In this document: in pieces, positions 53,713 through 63,404 of the stretch | Numbering within the stretch: position 1 is the stretch's first letter | Layout of the letters: each line of letters opens with the position of its first letter | Notes under the pieces: model-generated | The model's database searches: none | Told to the model about the DNA's origin: nothing | What the model saw: only the letters and a program-made list of their open reading frames with translations | Translations under genes and position numbers: made by a program | Assembly (NCBI RefSeq): GCF_001941865.1 | Contig: NZ_CP016162.1 | Coordinates: 2,356,001-2,420,000, forward strand | Length of the DNA: 64,000 nucleotides | Reading direction: 5' to 3' | Origin: Pseudomonas alcaliphila JAB1 | GTDB lineage: Bacteria; Pseudomonadota; Gammaproteobacteria; Pseudomonadales; Pseudomonadaceae

Positions 53713-54908
53713 TGCAACTGCGCGACGGTCTGCGCCTGAGCGGCTCGGCGCTGCTCAGCCGGCCCCTGCGCAGCCTGCTGACCCTGCTCGGGGTGGCCAT
53801 CGGCATCGCCGCCATGGCCCTGCTCACCGCCATCGGCGACGGCCTGCGCGGCTACGTGCAGGACAACTTCGCCCAGTTCGGCACGCGTAACCTGACCATC
53901 CGCCCGGGCATGACCCGCACCGGCGGCCTCGGCGGCGTGCTCAGCAACGTGCGCCCGCTGACCATCGCCGACGCCGATGCGTTGCGCCGCCTGGCCCACG
54001 TCGAGGCGGCGGTGCCGATCATCCAGGGCAACGGCGACATCCAGTTCGCCGGCCTGACCCGTTACACCGGGGTGCTCGGCTGCGGCCATCAGATGGCCAC
54101 GGCCTGGCGCCTGCCGCTGGCCCTCGGCCAGTTCCTCCCCGAGCCACGCGACGGCCGCTCGCCGCCCTACGTGGTGCTCGGCCACACCCTGCGCCAGGAG
54201 CTGTTCGGCGCGGCCAACCCGCTGGGGCAGACGGTGCGGGTCGGCGGCACGCGCTTCCGGGTGATCGGGGTGATGGCGCGCCAGGGGCAGTTGCTCGGCT
54301 TCGATATCGACGACATCGCCTACGTGCCGGTGGACTGGGCTGAAAGCCTGTTCAACCGCGACGGCCTGGCCAAGATCAACCTGGTGTTCAGCGCCGGCAG
54401 CGGCGCGGCGCAGATGAGCGAACGGGTGCGCCGGCTGCTGATCGAGCGCCACGGCGAGGAGGATTTCAACCTGACCACCCAGGACGACATGCTGCGCAGC
54501 CTGGATCGCATCCTCGCCATGTTCAGCGTCGCGGTGGCGGCGCTGGGCGGTATCTCGCTGCTGGTGGGGGCGGTGGGCATCCTCACCATCATGACCACCG
54601 CGGTGGCCGAGCGCGCGGCGGAAATCGGCCTGCTGCGCGCGGTCGGCGCCACCTCGCGGCAGGTGCTGGCGCTGTTTCTCGGCGAGGCGCTGCTGCTGTC
54701 GCTGCTCGGCGGGCTGGCCGGGCTGCTGCTGATGGGCGCGCTGCTCGGCGCTCTGCAACTGGCGCTACCGGGGCTGCCGCTTGCCGTGCAGCCGGGGGGG
54801 CTGCTGCTGGCACTGCTGCTGGCGGCGCTGGTCGGGGTGCTCTCGGGCATCGCCCCGGCGCGGCGGGCGGCGCGCCTGCAGCCGGTCGAGGCGCTGCACA
54901 GCGAGTGA
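53712..54908 (+). CDS. MacB/FtsX-type ABC permease 2
   Basis: 398 residues. TM1 (PLRSLLTLLGVAIGIAAMALL), a periplasmic MacB core domain (about 45-265), then TM2-TM4 with the FtsX-type TAVAERAAEIGLLRAVGATSRQV and the closing [17 protein letters not shown]. Intact, unlike permease 1. Start ATG 53712 overlaps the expected permease-1 stop (TGATG). The two permeases, one ATPase and one adaptor form a heteromeric exporter of the MacAB type; the substrate is unknown. Confidence 0.88.
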   Translation: MQLRDGLRLSGSALLSRPLRSLLTLLGVAIGIAAMALLTAIGDGLRGYVQDNFAQFGTRNLTIRPGMTRTGGLGGVLSNVRPLTIADADALRRLAHVEAAVPIIQGNGDIQFAGLTRYTGVLGCGHQMATAWRLPLALGQFLPEPRDGRSPPYVVLGHTLRQELFGAANPLGQTVRVGGTRFRVIGVMARQGQLLGFDIDDIAYVPVDWAESLFNRDGLAKINLVFSAGSGAAQMSERVRRLLIERHGEEDFNLTTQDDMLRSLDRILAMFSVAVAALGGISLLVGAVGILTIMTTAVAERAAEIGLLRAVGATSRQVLALFLGEALLLSLLGGLAGLLLMGALLGALQLALPGLPLAVQPGGLLLALLLAALVGVLSGIAPARRAARLQPVEALHSE

Positions 54909-55916
54909 TCAACGCTCGCGCTCGTAGCGCTCAAGGGTGTCGCGGGCGATCTGGCGGCCGAGCATGATCAGCTCCGGCGCCTTGTAGAACTCGAAGAAAC
55001 GGCACACGCGCTTGGGCACGTTGATCAGGATGTCCGGCGGGTAGCCGGCGATCTTGTATTGCGCCAGCGAGGTCTGCATCACCTCGAAGCTCTGGTTGAC
55101 CAGCTCCAGCAGCGAGGCCGGGCCGCTGAACTCGGCTACCCGTGAGCCGCTGGCGGATTTCGGTGCTGGTTCATCATCCTCTTTGCGGCTAGGCGCCGCG
55201 GCCGGGCTGATGTCATCGGCGAGCCGCTGCTGCTCGGCGAGCAACAGGGTTTCATCCTCACTCTTGCGGCGAAAACTGGGCAGGCGCGAGCCGAGTGACG
55301 TCATCAACTGGTCGATGCGCCCCTTGAGGGCCGCGGGGCGCTCGATTACCGGCAACTGGTAGTGATTCTGGTTGGTGGCGTTGAGGTTGACCGCGATGAT
55401 CAGGTCGCAGTGGCTGGAGACCACCGGCACGATCGGCAGCGGGTTGAGCAAGCCGCCGTCGACCAGCATGCGCTTGCCCTGGATGACCGGGGTGAACAGG
55501 CTGGGAATCGCCGCCGAGGCGCGCATGGCCTGGTGCAGGCAGCCTTCCTGGAACCAGATTTCCTGCTGGTTGGTGAGGTCGGTGGCGACCGCGGTGAAGG
55601 GGATCGCCAGCTCTTCGATGTTGATCTCGCCGACTATGTCGTGGATGCGCCCGAACACCCGCTCGCCACGAATGGCACCGAGGCGGAAGCTGACATCGAG
55701 CAAGCGCAGTACATCGAGATAGTCCAGGCTTTCCGTCCATTCACGGTATTCGCGCAACTTGCCTGCGGCGAAAATACCGCCGACCACCGCGCCCATCGAG
55801 CAGCCGGCGATGCAGCCGATTTCGTAACCGCGCTCCTGCAACTCCTCGATCACACCGATGTGCGCATAGCCGCGCGCACCTCCCGAGCCCAATACCAGCG
55901 CCACTTTCTTGCTCAT
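54909..55916 (-). CDS. patatin-like phospholipase (RssA type)
   Basis: 335 residues. Oxyanion loop [12 protein letters not shown] (11-22), nucleophile elbow GCSMG (Ser near 40) and the catalytic Asp in [10 protein letters not shown] (about 152) form a complete Ser-Asp dyad. A Ser/Pro/Glu-rich linker (about 230-260) precedes a C-terminal helical region. A lipid acyl hydrolase is expected; RssA-type members have no well-established substrate. ATG 55916. It ends next to the permease gene and is divergent from selD. Confidence 0.9.
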   Translation of the reverse strand: MSKKVALVLGSGGARGYAHIGVIEELQERGYEIGCIAGCSMGAVVGGIFAAGKLREYREWTESLDYLDVLRLLDVSFRLGAIRGERVFGRIHDIVGEINIEELAIPFTAVATDLTNQQEIWFQEGCLHQAMRASAAIPSLFTPVIQGKRMLVDGGLLNPLPIVPVVSSHCDLIIAVNLNATNQNHYQLPVIERPAALKGRIDQLMTSLGSRLPSFRRKSEDETLLLAEQQRLADDISPAAAPSRKEDDEPAPKSASGSRVAEFSGPASLLELVNQSFEVMQTSLAQYKIAGYPPDILINVPKRVCRFFEFYKAPELIMLGRQIARDTLERYERER

Positions 55917-56020
55917 TGACCGATTCCCCCAGTGAAGCTTCGACCTTACTCGCGCAATTGGGCTTAGCCAAGGCAGTCTTTGCTAGAATCCGCCGCCAGT
56001 CGTCGATGCAAGAGAGAGAC

Positions 56021-57055
56021 ATGAGCGAGCCAATCCGTTTGACCCAGTACAGCCACGGCGCCGGTTGCGGCTGCAAGATTTCCCCCAAGGTGCTGGAGGT
56101 GATTCTCGCCGGCAGCGGCGCGCAGAATCTCGACCCGCGCCTATGGGTAGGCAACGCCTCGCGCGACGATGCCGCGGTCTATGCCATCGACGAGGAACGC
56201 GGGGTGGTCTCGACCACCGATTTCTTCATGCCCATCGTCGACGATCCCTACGATTTCGGCCGTATCGCCGCGACCAATGCAATCAGCGACATCTACGCCA
56301 TGGGCGGCGATCCGCTGATGGCCATCGCCATCCTTGGCTGGCCGGTCAACGTGCTGGCCCCGGAAGTGGCACGCGAAGTGATCCGCGGTGGCCGCGCCGT
56401 GTGCGATGAAGCCGGCATTCCGCTGGCGGGCGGTCACTCGATCGATGCGCCGGAACCGATTTTCGGCCTGGCCGTGACCGGCCTGGTGAGCAAGGCCAAC
56501 ATGAAGCGCAACGATACCGCCACGGCTGGTTGCAAGCTGTATCTGACCAAGCCGCTGGGCATCGGCATCCTCACCACGGCGGAGAAGAAGGCCAAGCTGC
56601 GCGATGCGGACGTTGGCCTGGCGCGTGACTGGATGTGCACCCTGAACAAGCCCGGCAGCCGCTTTGGCAAGCTCGCCGGCGTGCGCGCGATGACCGACGT
56701 CACCGGCTTCGGCCTGCTTGGCCACCTGGTGGAAATGGCCGATGGCAGCGGTCTGAGTGCCCGTGTCGAGTTCGCCCGAGTGCCGCGTCTGGAGAGTGTC
56801 GAGCACTATCTGGAGCAGGGCTGCATACCCGGTGGCACCTTGCGCAATTTCGACAGTTACGGCGACAAGATCGCGCCGCTGCCCGAGCTGGCCAAGCTAC
56901 TGCTGTGTGACCCGCAGACCAGCGGTGGCCTGCTGATTGCCGTGGCGCCGGAGGGCGAGGCCGAGTTCCTCGCCGTGGCCGCCGAGCTGGGGCTGGATCT
57001 GGCGCCCATCGGTGAGATGGTCGAGCGACAGCGTTACGCGGTCGAGGTGTTCTGA
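56021..57055 (+). CDS. selD: selenide, water dikinase
   Basis: 344 residues. The N-terminal loop [10 protein letters not shown] carries Cys16 (equivalent to the catalytic Cys17 of E. coli), Cys18 and Lys19. ATP- and metal-binding aspartates lie in [16 protein letters not shown]. It makes monoselenophosphate from selenide and ATP. ATG 56021 is the family start; the frame is open upstream. The next gene starts within its stop (TGATG). With mnmH adjacent and no selA/selB in the window, the product is at least used for tRNA modification. Confidence 0.97.
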   Translation: MSEPIRLTQYSHGAGCGCKISPKVLEVILAGSGAQNLDPRLWVGNASRDDAAVYAIDEERGVVSTTDFFMPIVDDPYDFGRIAATNAISDIYAMGGDPLMAIAILGWPVNVLAPEVAREVIRGGRAVCDEAGIPLAGGHSIDAPEPIFGLAVTGLVSKANMKRNDTATAGCKLYLTKPLGIGILTTAEKKAKLRDADVGLARDWMCTLNKPGSRFGKLAGVRAMTDVTGFGLLGHLVEMADGSGLSARVEFARVPRLESVEHYLEQGCIPGGTLRNFDSYGDKIAPLPELAKLLLCDPQTSGGLLIAVAPEGEAEFLAVAAELGLDLAPIGEMVERQRYAVEVF

Positions 57056-58155
57056 TGCGCGACAACTGCACCGACTACCGCGATCTGTTCCTGCATGACC
57101 GGGCGATGATGGATACCCGTGCACCGGTCGAATTCCACAAAGGCGCCTTCCCCGGCGTGATCAATCTGCCGCTGATGACCGACATCGAACGGCAGAAGGT
57201 TGGCACCTGCTACAAGCAGCAAGGCCAGCAGGCGGCCATCGAGTTGGGCCATCAGCTGGTCAGCGGGCATACCAAGGCCGAGCGCATCGAGGCTTGGGCC
57301 GCCTTTGCCAAGGCCAACCCTGACGGTTACCTGTACTGCTTTCGCGGTGGCCTGCGCTCGCAGATCGTCCAGCAATGGCTGAAAAGCGAGGCGGGTATCG
57401 ACTATCCGCGCGTGGTCGGTGGTTACAAGGCCATGCGCACCTTCCTTCTGCAGACCACCGACGAGGCGGTACAGGCGTGCGATTTCGTGCTGGTGGGCGG
57501 GATGACCGGCACCGGCAAGACCGAGGTGATCAGCCAACTGAGCAACAGCCTGGACCTGGAGGCGCACGCCAATCACCGAGGCTCCAGCTTCGGCAAGCGC
57601 GCCACTGGCCAGCCCGAGCAGATCGATTTCGAGAATGCTCTGGCCATCAATCTGCTCAAGCGCCGTGCCGCGGGACAGCAGCAGTTCGTGCTGGAAGATG
57701 AGGCGCGTCTGATCGGCCGCTGCTCCTTGCCATTACCGCTGTATCAGGCGATGCAGAATCATCCCCTGGTGTGGCTGGAGGACAGTGTGGCCAACCGTGT
57801 GGAGCGGATTCTGCAGGCCTACGTGGTCGAGCTGTGTGCTGAGTTCGTTGCAGCCCAGGGTGCCGAGGCAGGCTTCACCGCGTTCGCCGCGCGCCTGCGC
57901 GAGAGCCTGGCCAATATCACCCGTCGCCTGGGCGGCGAGCGGTACCAGCGCCTGGCCGCGATCATGGAGCAAGCGCTGCAGGAGCAGCAGGTCGATGGCC
58001 AGGTAGATACGCACCGCGGCTGGATCGAGGCTTTGCTGGTCGAGTACTACGATCCCATGTACGTGTTCCAGCGCGAGAGCAAATCCGGTCGGATTGAATT
58101 CGCCGGGGAGCAGCAGGCTGTGGTGGAATACCTGCGTAAGCGAAACGGCGGGTGA
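57055..58155 (+). CDS. mnmH: tRNA 2-selenouridine synthase
   Basis: 366 residues (also called SelU/YbbB). A rhodanese domain (about 1-135) has catalytic Cys95 in [12 protein letters not shown]-loop domain follows with GMTGTGKTE (149-157). It geranylates and then selenates 2-thiouridine at the wobble position of tRNAs for Lys, Glu and Gln, using selenophosphate from SelD. The start overlaps the selD stop by one base. Confidence 0.97.
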   Translation: MRDNCTDYRDLFLHDRAMMDTRAPVEFHKGAFPGVINLPLMTDIERQKVGTCYKQQGQQAAIELGHQLVSGHTKAERIEAWAAFAKANPDGYLYCFRGGLRSQIVQQWLKSEAGIDYPRVVGGYKAMRTFLLQTTDEAVQACDFVLVGGMTGTGKTEVISQLSNSLDLEAHANHRGSSFGKRATGQPEQIDFENALAINLLKRRAAGQQQFVLEDEARLIGRCSLPLPLYQAMQNHPLVWLEDSVANRVERILQAYVVELCAEFVAAQGAEAGFTAFAARLRESLANITRRLGGERYQRLAAIMEQALQEQQVDGQVDTHRGWIEALLVEYYDPMYVFQRESKSGRIEFAGEQQAVVEYLRKRNGG

Positions 58156-58196
58156 GGTGGGCACTTTCCTTCTGCCGTAGCGTCATAGACTGGGCC

Positions 58197-58424
58197 TAGC
58201 AGGCCGTTGAAAACTACCTGCGTTGCCATTGCTGCGTTAAAAACAGGCTCACAGTCGCAGACTGAACGCGCTTTAGCGCGGCCCCGAAGGGGTGAGCGAA
58301 GCGAATCAAGTGCTCATTTACAGCACGTAAAGTCGGGCGCGACCCCGGTCGTTTTTCGCCTGTTTTGCGGGGCCGCCATCGGTATTGCACTGGCTGCCTC
58401 GCCTACGTTTTCAACAGCCTGCTA
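58197..58424. mobile_element. MITE-like non-autonomous element, about 224 bp
   Basis: Terminal inverted repeats TAGCAGGC(C)GTTGAAAAC at 58197-58214 and GTTTTCAAC(A)GCCTGCTA at 58407-58424 match at 17 of 18 positions and include a TA on each outer side, consistent with TA target duplication (element 58199-58422). The interior has no coding potential and contains a GCGCGCTTTAGCGCGG-like hairpin. GTTGAAAA-type ends occur on several insertion sequences, so an IS elsewhere in the genome may mobilise it. It fills the gap between mnmH and the lipoprotein gene. Confidence 0.8.
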
Positions 58425-58457
58425 TACGTAGTCATATCCGTTCGAGGAGTGTGGTCG

Positions 58458-58736
58458 ATGAAACACTGGATCTGTTTACCGCTGCTTGCGCTGGTGCTCA
58501 CCGGCTGCGCCGGCAAGACCGTCTACCGTGAGACTTGTGCCAATCAACTGGATGCCGCCTGGAAAGAGCTGAGCATCGCCGAGGCCGAGGGCTTCGCCGG
58601 TACGGTGAGCTATTCCAAGGCGCTTTCGCTGCTTACCGCTGCCAAGACCCAGCAGCAGTTCGAAGCCTACGAAGGCTGCACCAGCAAGGCCGAGCGTGCG
58701 CGCTTTTACATCCGCGAATCGCGAGCGGGGCGTTGA
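58458..58736 (+). CDS. small lipoprotein
   Basis: 92 residues. A short charged start, a hydrophobic segment (LPLLALVLTGC) and a lipobox LTGC place the lipidated Cys near 17. The mature part is helical with Ser/Ala-rich AWKELSIAEAEGF and KALSLLTAAKTQQQFE and two more Cys residues. Function unknown; a similar small lipoprotein lies near selD/mnmH in P. aeruginosa. ATG 58458 with GAGGAG upstream; its stop overlaps the flavin reductase start. Confidence 0.87.
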   Translation: MKHWICLPLLALVLTGCAGKTVYRETCANQLDAAWKELSIAEAEGFAGTVSYSKALSLLTAAKTQQQFEAYEGCTSKAERARFYIRESRAGR

Positions 58737-59341
58737 TGCAGCTCGATTTCTCCGATCTGAGCCCGCTCGAGGCTTATCGCTGGCTAGCTTCCACTGTCAC
58801 GCCGCGGCCTATCGCCTGGGTCTCCACCCGTTCGGCCGAGGGCGTGACCAATCTGGCGCCGTTCAGCTTCTTTCAGGTGATCAGTGACAACCCGCCGACC
58901 TTGCTGGTCAACGTCAACACCCGCGACGATGGCAGCCTCAAGGACAGTCTGCGTAATGCCCAGGCCAGCGGCGAGCTGGCGATTCAATTGGTCAGCTTCG
59001 CTCAGGCCGAGGCGATGAATGCCTGTGCCGCGATCCTGCCGCATGAGGTCAGCGAATTTGCCCACTGCGCCATTGCCAGCCAGCCGTGCGCGCGCATCGA
59101 CGTGCCGCGCGTCGTCGGCGCCCCGGTGACCTTCGAATGCCGTGTGACGCAAATCCAGCCCTATCCGGCGCAGCAACCCAATTGTCATCTGATCTTCGCC
59201 GAAGTGTTGCTGGCGCATATCGATGACGCAGTGCTCAACGAGCAGGGACGTATCGACCCGCTCAAGCTCGATCTGGTCGGTCGCCTGGGGGGCAGCGCCT
59301 ACTGCCGCACACGTGACCTTTTCCAGATGCAGCGGCCCTGA
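58736..59341 (+). CDS. flavin reductase family (FMN-binding split barrel) protein
   Basis: 201 residues. YRWLASTVTPRPIAWVSTRS (about 15-34), NLAPFSFFQVISDNPPTLLV and a late HLIFAEVL block match the flavin-reductase-like split barrel. It binds FMN and may use NAD(P)H, but the partner oxygenase is not visible. ATG 58736 overlaps the lipoprotein stop (TGATG), so the two are translationally coupled. Confidence 0.9.
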   Translation: MQLDFSDLSPLEAYRWLASTVTPRPIAWVSTRSAEGVTNLAPFSFFQVISDNPPTLLVNVNTRDDGSLKDSLRNAQASGELAIQLVSFAQAEAMNACAAILPHEVSEFAHCAIASQPCARIDVPRVVGAPVTFECRVTQIQPYPAQQPNCHLIFAEVLLAHIDDAVLNEQGRIDPLKLDLVGRLGGSAYCRTRDLFQMQRP

Positions 59342-59467
59342 ACCCGTTCTGAAAACGACGTCCAGTTAACTCTCCCGGCCATCTTGGCGTCTGCTGGCTT
59401 GTCGCCAGTAGCGCTGCGCTCCTATGTTCCAGAATTCGGGGCTAGCTGCAGTAGGCAGGGGGATGTC

Positions 59468-61435
59468 ATGGGTGGCTCATTGTGCAAGCGGCTGGCCAGT
59501 CTGAGCACGGCCAGCAAGTTGATGCTGGGTTTTGCTCTGGTATTGATTCTGACCGCTCTGGTGGCTGTTACCGGTTTGCTGGCGTTGCGTGAAGTCAGTG
59601 CTGGCGCTGAGCTGCAGCAGCGCATGAGCGCGCTGGGTGAGCAGGTGCTGCGCATGCGTCAGAGCGAGCAGGCGTTCGCGCTGAGTGGCGATAGTCAGCA
59701 CGCCGCGCGTCTGGCCGAACAGGCCGAGGCGATTCTGCAGGCCGGGCAGGCACTGCAAGGTGAGCTCGATAGCGACACGGCCGCGATTCTGGCGCAGGTC
59801 GAGCCTGCACTGGCCGACTACCGCAGCGCTTTTGCCCGCTACGTTGAACTCACCGACAACATGCAGCTGTCCTTGCAAGCCGCCGACTGGCTGGTGGTCA
59901 GCGCGGCCAACAGCCTGGATCTGCTGCAGGAAGGGCTGACCGAAGACGGCGTCGACCTGCTCAAGAGCTCCCAAGGCGAGCAGGGCGGTGATTCGGTCCT
60001 GCAGGCCGGCAAGGTCGGCAAGATTCATCAACTACTGCTGCAGGCGTTGGATCAGGCACGCCAGCGCCTGGAGGCCAGCCGGCGCAGCGATAGCAGTGAG
60101 CAGGCGGAAATTGCCCAGGCAGGCGAGGCGCAAGCCCTGGCTGCCGAGTTGCGCGATGCGCTGGACGATCCCGGCTATGCCGCGGTGCTCGGCGAGGTGG
60201 TGGTCAACGTCGACTCCTTCAATGAGCGCCTGAAGGAATACGCCACCCAGTTGCAGCAACAAAAACAGGTATACGGGCAACTGGTCGCTCAGGTCGAGCA
60301 GTTGCTGCAGCGGGTCGAGCTGGCCCTGGACACGCAACGCCAGGCCATGCATGCCGAGCGTCAGGCCAGCAGCGGTCTGATCATCCTGGCAGCGGCCCTG
60401 GCGCTGCTTTTCGGTCTTGGCGCGGCGATCATGATCAGCCTGGCCATCGTGCGTCCGCTCAAGCGCGTGATCGGCCTCGCCGAATCCATTGCCAGTGGCG
60501 ACCTCAGCGTACGTATCGAACAGGATCGGCGCGATGAAATCGGGCAGCTGCTGGCTGCCATGCAAGGGATGTCCGCCAACCTGCGCGATATGGTCGGCCG
60601 CCTGCAGGGTGGTGTGACGCAGATTTCCAGCTCCGCCCAGACCCTCTCGACAACTGCCGAGCAGACGCGCCAAGGCGTCAATGGTCAGAAGCTGGAGACC
60701 GATCAGGTCGCCACCGCCATGAGCCAGATGACGGCCACGGTGCACGAGGTGGCACGCAATGCCGAGGCCGCAGCGGCTTCCACTGAACAGGCTGACCAGC
60801 GTGTCGGTACCGGTAGCCAGGTGGTGCGCCAGACCCTGCAGCGCATCGAGCAATTGGCTCGCGCCATGGACGCCACTACCGAGAGCATTCAGCGCCTGAG
60901 CCAGGACACTCAGCGTATCGATGCCGTACTCGACGTGATCAAGAGCGTGGCCGAGCAGACCAACCTGCTGGCGCTCAACGCGGCCATCGAAGCGGCGCGC
61001 GCCGGAGAACAGGGGCGTGGTTTCGCGGTGGTCGCCGATGAGGTGCGGGCGTTGGCAAAACGCACTCAGCAATCCACGGCGGAAATCGAGTCGCTGATCG
61101 CAGCCTTGCGCGAGGGTAGCCGCCGCGCCGTGACGGACATGGAGCAGAGCGCCAGCCTGGTGAATCTCACGGTTGGCGACGCCAACCAGACCGAAGGCGC
61201 CCTGGCGGCCATTGCCGAGGCGGTGAGCCTGATCTCGGAGATGAATCAGCAGATCGCTGCCGCGGCCGAGCAGCAGACTGCCGTGGCCGAGGAAATCAAC
61301 CGCAGCGTCACCTCGATCCGCGATATTGCCGATCAGTCAGCCACGGCCATGGACGAAACCGCCGCGTCGAGCATCCAGTTGGCTGAGCTGGGGCGTGAAC
61401 TGCAGGGCATGGCGGGGCACTTTCGCCTGACATAG
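59468..61435 (+). CDS. methyl-accepting chemotaxis protein with large helical (HBM-sized) sensor
   Basis: 655 residues. TM1 is at about 17-40, the periplasmic all-helical region at 41-301 (260 residues), and TM2 at 302-328. HAMP and the signalling coiled coil follow, with [21 protein letters not shown] and [19 protein letters not shown] periplasmic region of this size fits a helical bimodular (HBM) sensor like McpS, which binds TCA-cycle acids, but the ligand is a guess. ATG 59468 follows AGGGGGA closely. Synteny with selD/mnmH points to a PA1646-like receptor. Confidence 0.92.
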   Translation: MGGSLCKRLASLSTASKLMLGFALVLILTALVAVTGLLALREVSAGAELQQRMSALGEQVLRMRQSEQAFALSGDSQHAARLAEQAEAILQAGQALQGELDSDTAAILAQVEPALADYRSAFARYVELTDNMQLSLQAADWLVVSAANSLDLLQEGLTEDGVDLLKSSQGEQGGDSVLQAGKVGKIHQLLLQALDQARQRLEASRRSDSSEQAEIAQAGEAQALAAELRDALDDPGYAAVLGEVVVNVDSFNERLKEYATQLQQQKQVYGQLVAQVEQLLQRVELALDTQRQAMHAERQASSGLIILAAALALLFGLGAAIMISLAIVRPLKRVIGLAESIASGDLSVRIEQDRRDEIGQLLAAMQGMSANLRDMVGRLQGGVTQISSSAQTLSTTAEQTRQGVNGQKLETDQVATAMSQMTATVHEVARNAEAAAASTEQADQRVGTGSQVVRQTLQRIEQLARAMDATTESIQRLSQDTQRIDAVLDVIKSVAEQTNLLALNAAIEAARAGEQGRGFAVVADEVRALAKRTQQSTAEIESLIAALREGSRRAVTDMEQSASLVNLTVGDANQTEGALAAIAEAVSLISEMNQQIAAAAEQQTAVAEEINRSVTSIRDIADQSATAMDETAASSIQLAELGRELQGMAGHFRLT

Positions 61436-61530
61436 CGTCTGCCCTCACAGTTTCGTGAGCAAACTTTGCATAGAGCTATGCCACGCCTCGGCGCCCCAGT
61501 AGCATCGGTGTTCTGCATAAGGAGCCAACG

Positions 61531-62448
61531 ATGCGAACCAAACTCGATACCTGTCTCGACTCGGTCAATCAGGTATTGCTAGGCAAAGAGGCGCAGGTGC
61601 GCCTGGCACTGACCTGCCTGCTGGCGCGTGGTCACCTGCTGATCGAAGACCTGCCGGGCATGGGCAAGACGACCCTCAGCCATGCCCTGGCACGGGTGCT
61701 GGGGCTGAGCTTTCAGCGTATCCAGTTCACCTCTGACCTGCTGCCGGGCGACATTCTTGGTACCTCGGTATTCGACAAGGACAGCGGGCAGTTCGTCTTT
61801 CATCCCGGGCCGATCTTTGCTGAGCTGGTATTGGCGGACGAGATCAACCGCGCCACGCCGAAGAGCCAGAGCGCGCTGCTCGAAGCCATGGAAGAAGGGC
61901 AGGTGACCATCGAGGGCGCTACTCGGCCGCTGCCCGAGCCGTTCTTCGTCATCGCCACGCAGAACCCGGTCAGCAGCGGCGGCACCTTCGCCTTACCCGA
62001 ATCCCAACTCGATCGTTTTCTCATGCGTCTGTCGCTGGGTTACCCGGCGCAGGCTGCGGAACGGGCGTTGCTGCTGGGTGATGCCCGGCGCGATCTGTTG
62101 CCGCGCATGGAATCCATTCTCGACCACGCTGAATTGGCCCGTCTGCAGGCGCAAGTGCCCAAGGTGCGTGCCAGTGATGCGCTGATCGACTATGTGCTGC
62201 GCCTGGTCGAGGCGACGCGCAGTCAGCCGCAGTTCGCCTGGGGTTTGTCACCGCGTGCCAGTCTGGCGTTGTTGGCTGCAGCGCGGGCCTGGGCGCTGCT
62301 GGCCGAACGTGATTACGTGATTCCCGAAGACGTGCAAGCGGTACTGCCGTCGGTAGTGGGGCACCGTCTGCGCGAGCGCGCCGACCCTACCGGTCATGGT
62401 GGCGGCACTCTGGTGCAATGGTTGCTGCGCGAAGTGCCGGCGCTCTGA
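61531..62448 (+). CDS. MoxR family AAA+ ATPase
   Basis: 305 residues. Walker A is DLPGMGKTTLS (about 39-49), Walker B LVLADEINRATPKSQSALLEAMEE (about 103-126), sensor 1 ATQNP and a sensor 2 region SPRASLALL. MoxR ATPases act as chaperones, often for proteins with von Willebrand domains. Here it starts an operon with DUF58 and a transglutaminase-like gene, a widely conserved trio. ATG 61531 with AAGGAG 6 nt upstream. Its stop overlaps the DUF58 start (TGATG). Confidence 0.93.
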   Translation: MRTKLDTCLDSVNQVLLGKEAQVRLALTCLLARGHLLIEDLPGMGKTTLSHALARVLGLSFQRIQFTSDLLPGDILGTSVFDKDSGQFVFHPGPIFAELVLADEINRATPKSQSALLEAMEEGQVTIEGATRPLPEPFFVIATQNPVSSGGTFALPESQLDRFLMRLSLGYPAQAAERALLLGDARRDLLPRMESILDHAELARLQAQVPKVRASDALIDYVLRLVEATRSQPQFAWGLSPRASLALLAAARAWALLAERDYVIPEDVQAVLPSVVGHRLRERADPTGHGGGTLVQWLLREVPAL

Positions 62449-63404
62449 TGCGTGCAGCGCTGAAGCCGCTCTGGCGGCGCTGGTTGGCCAGGCGTATTCC
62501 GCCAGCGGCCAGCGTGCGCCTGAATCAGCGGCGCATTTTCATTCTGCCCAGCCGGGTGGGGGCGGTTTTTGCCGTGGCCCTGCTGCTGATGCTGCTGGTG
62601 GGCATCAATTACCAGAACAGCCTGGCCTATGGCCTGACCTTCCTGCTGGTGTCGGTGTTTGTCGTCACCATCCTGCATACCTACCGCAACCTGGCCGGGT
62701 TGGTACTCAAGGCCGGTGGCGGTGGTGCGGTGTTCGCCGGCGAGCATGCGCGCTTTCGCGTACGCCTGGAGAGCCCTGAGCGTGAACGCCAGGCCGTGGC
62801 GCTGGGTTGGCCACCGTCTGATCTGGTGGTGCGCGACGTACCGCGCCAGGGGCAGACCGAAGTGGATCTGAGTCAGCCAGCCGTGCGACGTGGCTGGCTG
62901 CGGCCCGAGCGTCTACGGGTGGAAAGCCGTTTTCCGCTGGGCTTGCTGGTGGCCTGGAGCTGGGTCGATCTGGATCAGGCGGTGCTGGTCTACCCGCGGC
63001 CGCTGGAGGGGGAGCTGCCGTTGTCGGCAGGTCTGGGCGACGAGGAGGAGGAAGAGGGCATGCGTGCCCGCGGCCAGGGCGCCGATGATTTCCAGGGCCT
63101 GCGCGAGTATCAACCAGGCGACTCGAAACGGCGCCTGGACTGGAAGGCCTATTCACGTGGCCAGGGCCTGCTGGTCAAGGATTTCGCCATGCTCAGCGGC
63201 CGCGATCTATGGCTGGACTTCGACAGCCTGGGTGGCGACAGCGAAATGCGTCTGTCGCTGCTCTGCCACTGGGTACTGCAATTTACCGAGCGGCAACAGG
63301 CGTTCGGCCTGCAACTGCCTGGGCAGGTAATCGCCCCGGATTATGGTGAGGGTCATCGCGATGCCTGCCTGCGCGCCCTGGCGTTGTTCGGAGCACGCGC
63401 ATGA
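62448..63404 (+). CDS. DUF58 domain protein
   Basis: 318 residues. Two N-terminal TM helices (about 35-75) precede the soluble DUF58 domain with the signature DFQGLREYQPGDSKRRLDWKAYS (residues about 204-226) near a degenerate vWA-like fold (LWLDFDSLGG). Function unknown; it works with MoxR in related operons. It overlaps its neighbours on both sides (TGATG upstream, ATGA downstream). Confidence 0.92.
   Translation: MRAALKPLWRRWLARRIPPAASVRLNQRRIFILPSRVGAVFAVALLLMLLVGINYQNSLAYGLTFLLVSVFVVTILHTYRNLAGLVLKAGGGGAVFAGEHARFRVRLESPERERQAVALGWPPSDLVVRDVPRQGQTEVDLSQPAVRRGWLRPERLRVESRFPLGLLVAWSWVDLDQAVLVYPRPLEGELPLSAGLGDEEEEEGMRARGQGADDFQGLREYQPGDSKRRLDWKAYSRGQGLLVKDFAMLSGRDLWLDFDSLGGDSEMRLSLLCHWVLQFTERQQAFGLQLPGQVIAPDYGEGHRDACLRALALFGARA

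Noticed and set aside
51830-53890. A natural MacB-like fusion of ATPase and permease.
   Set aside because: The expected separate stop and start (TGATG at 52509-52513) and the expected permease ending are present in other frames, so the fusion looks like a product of two indels.
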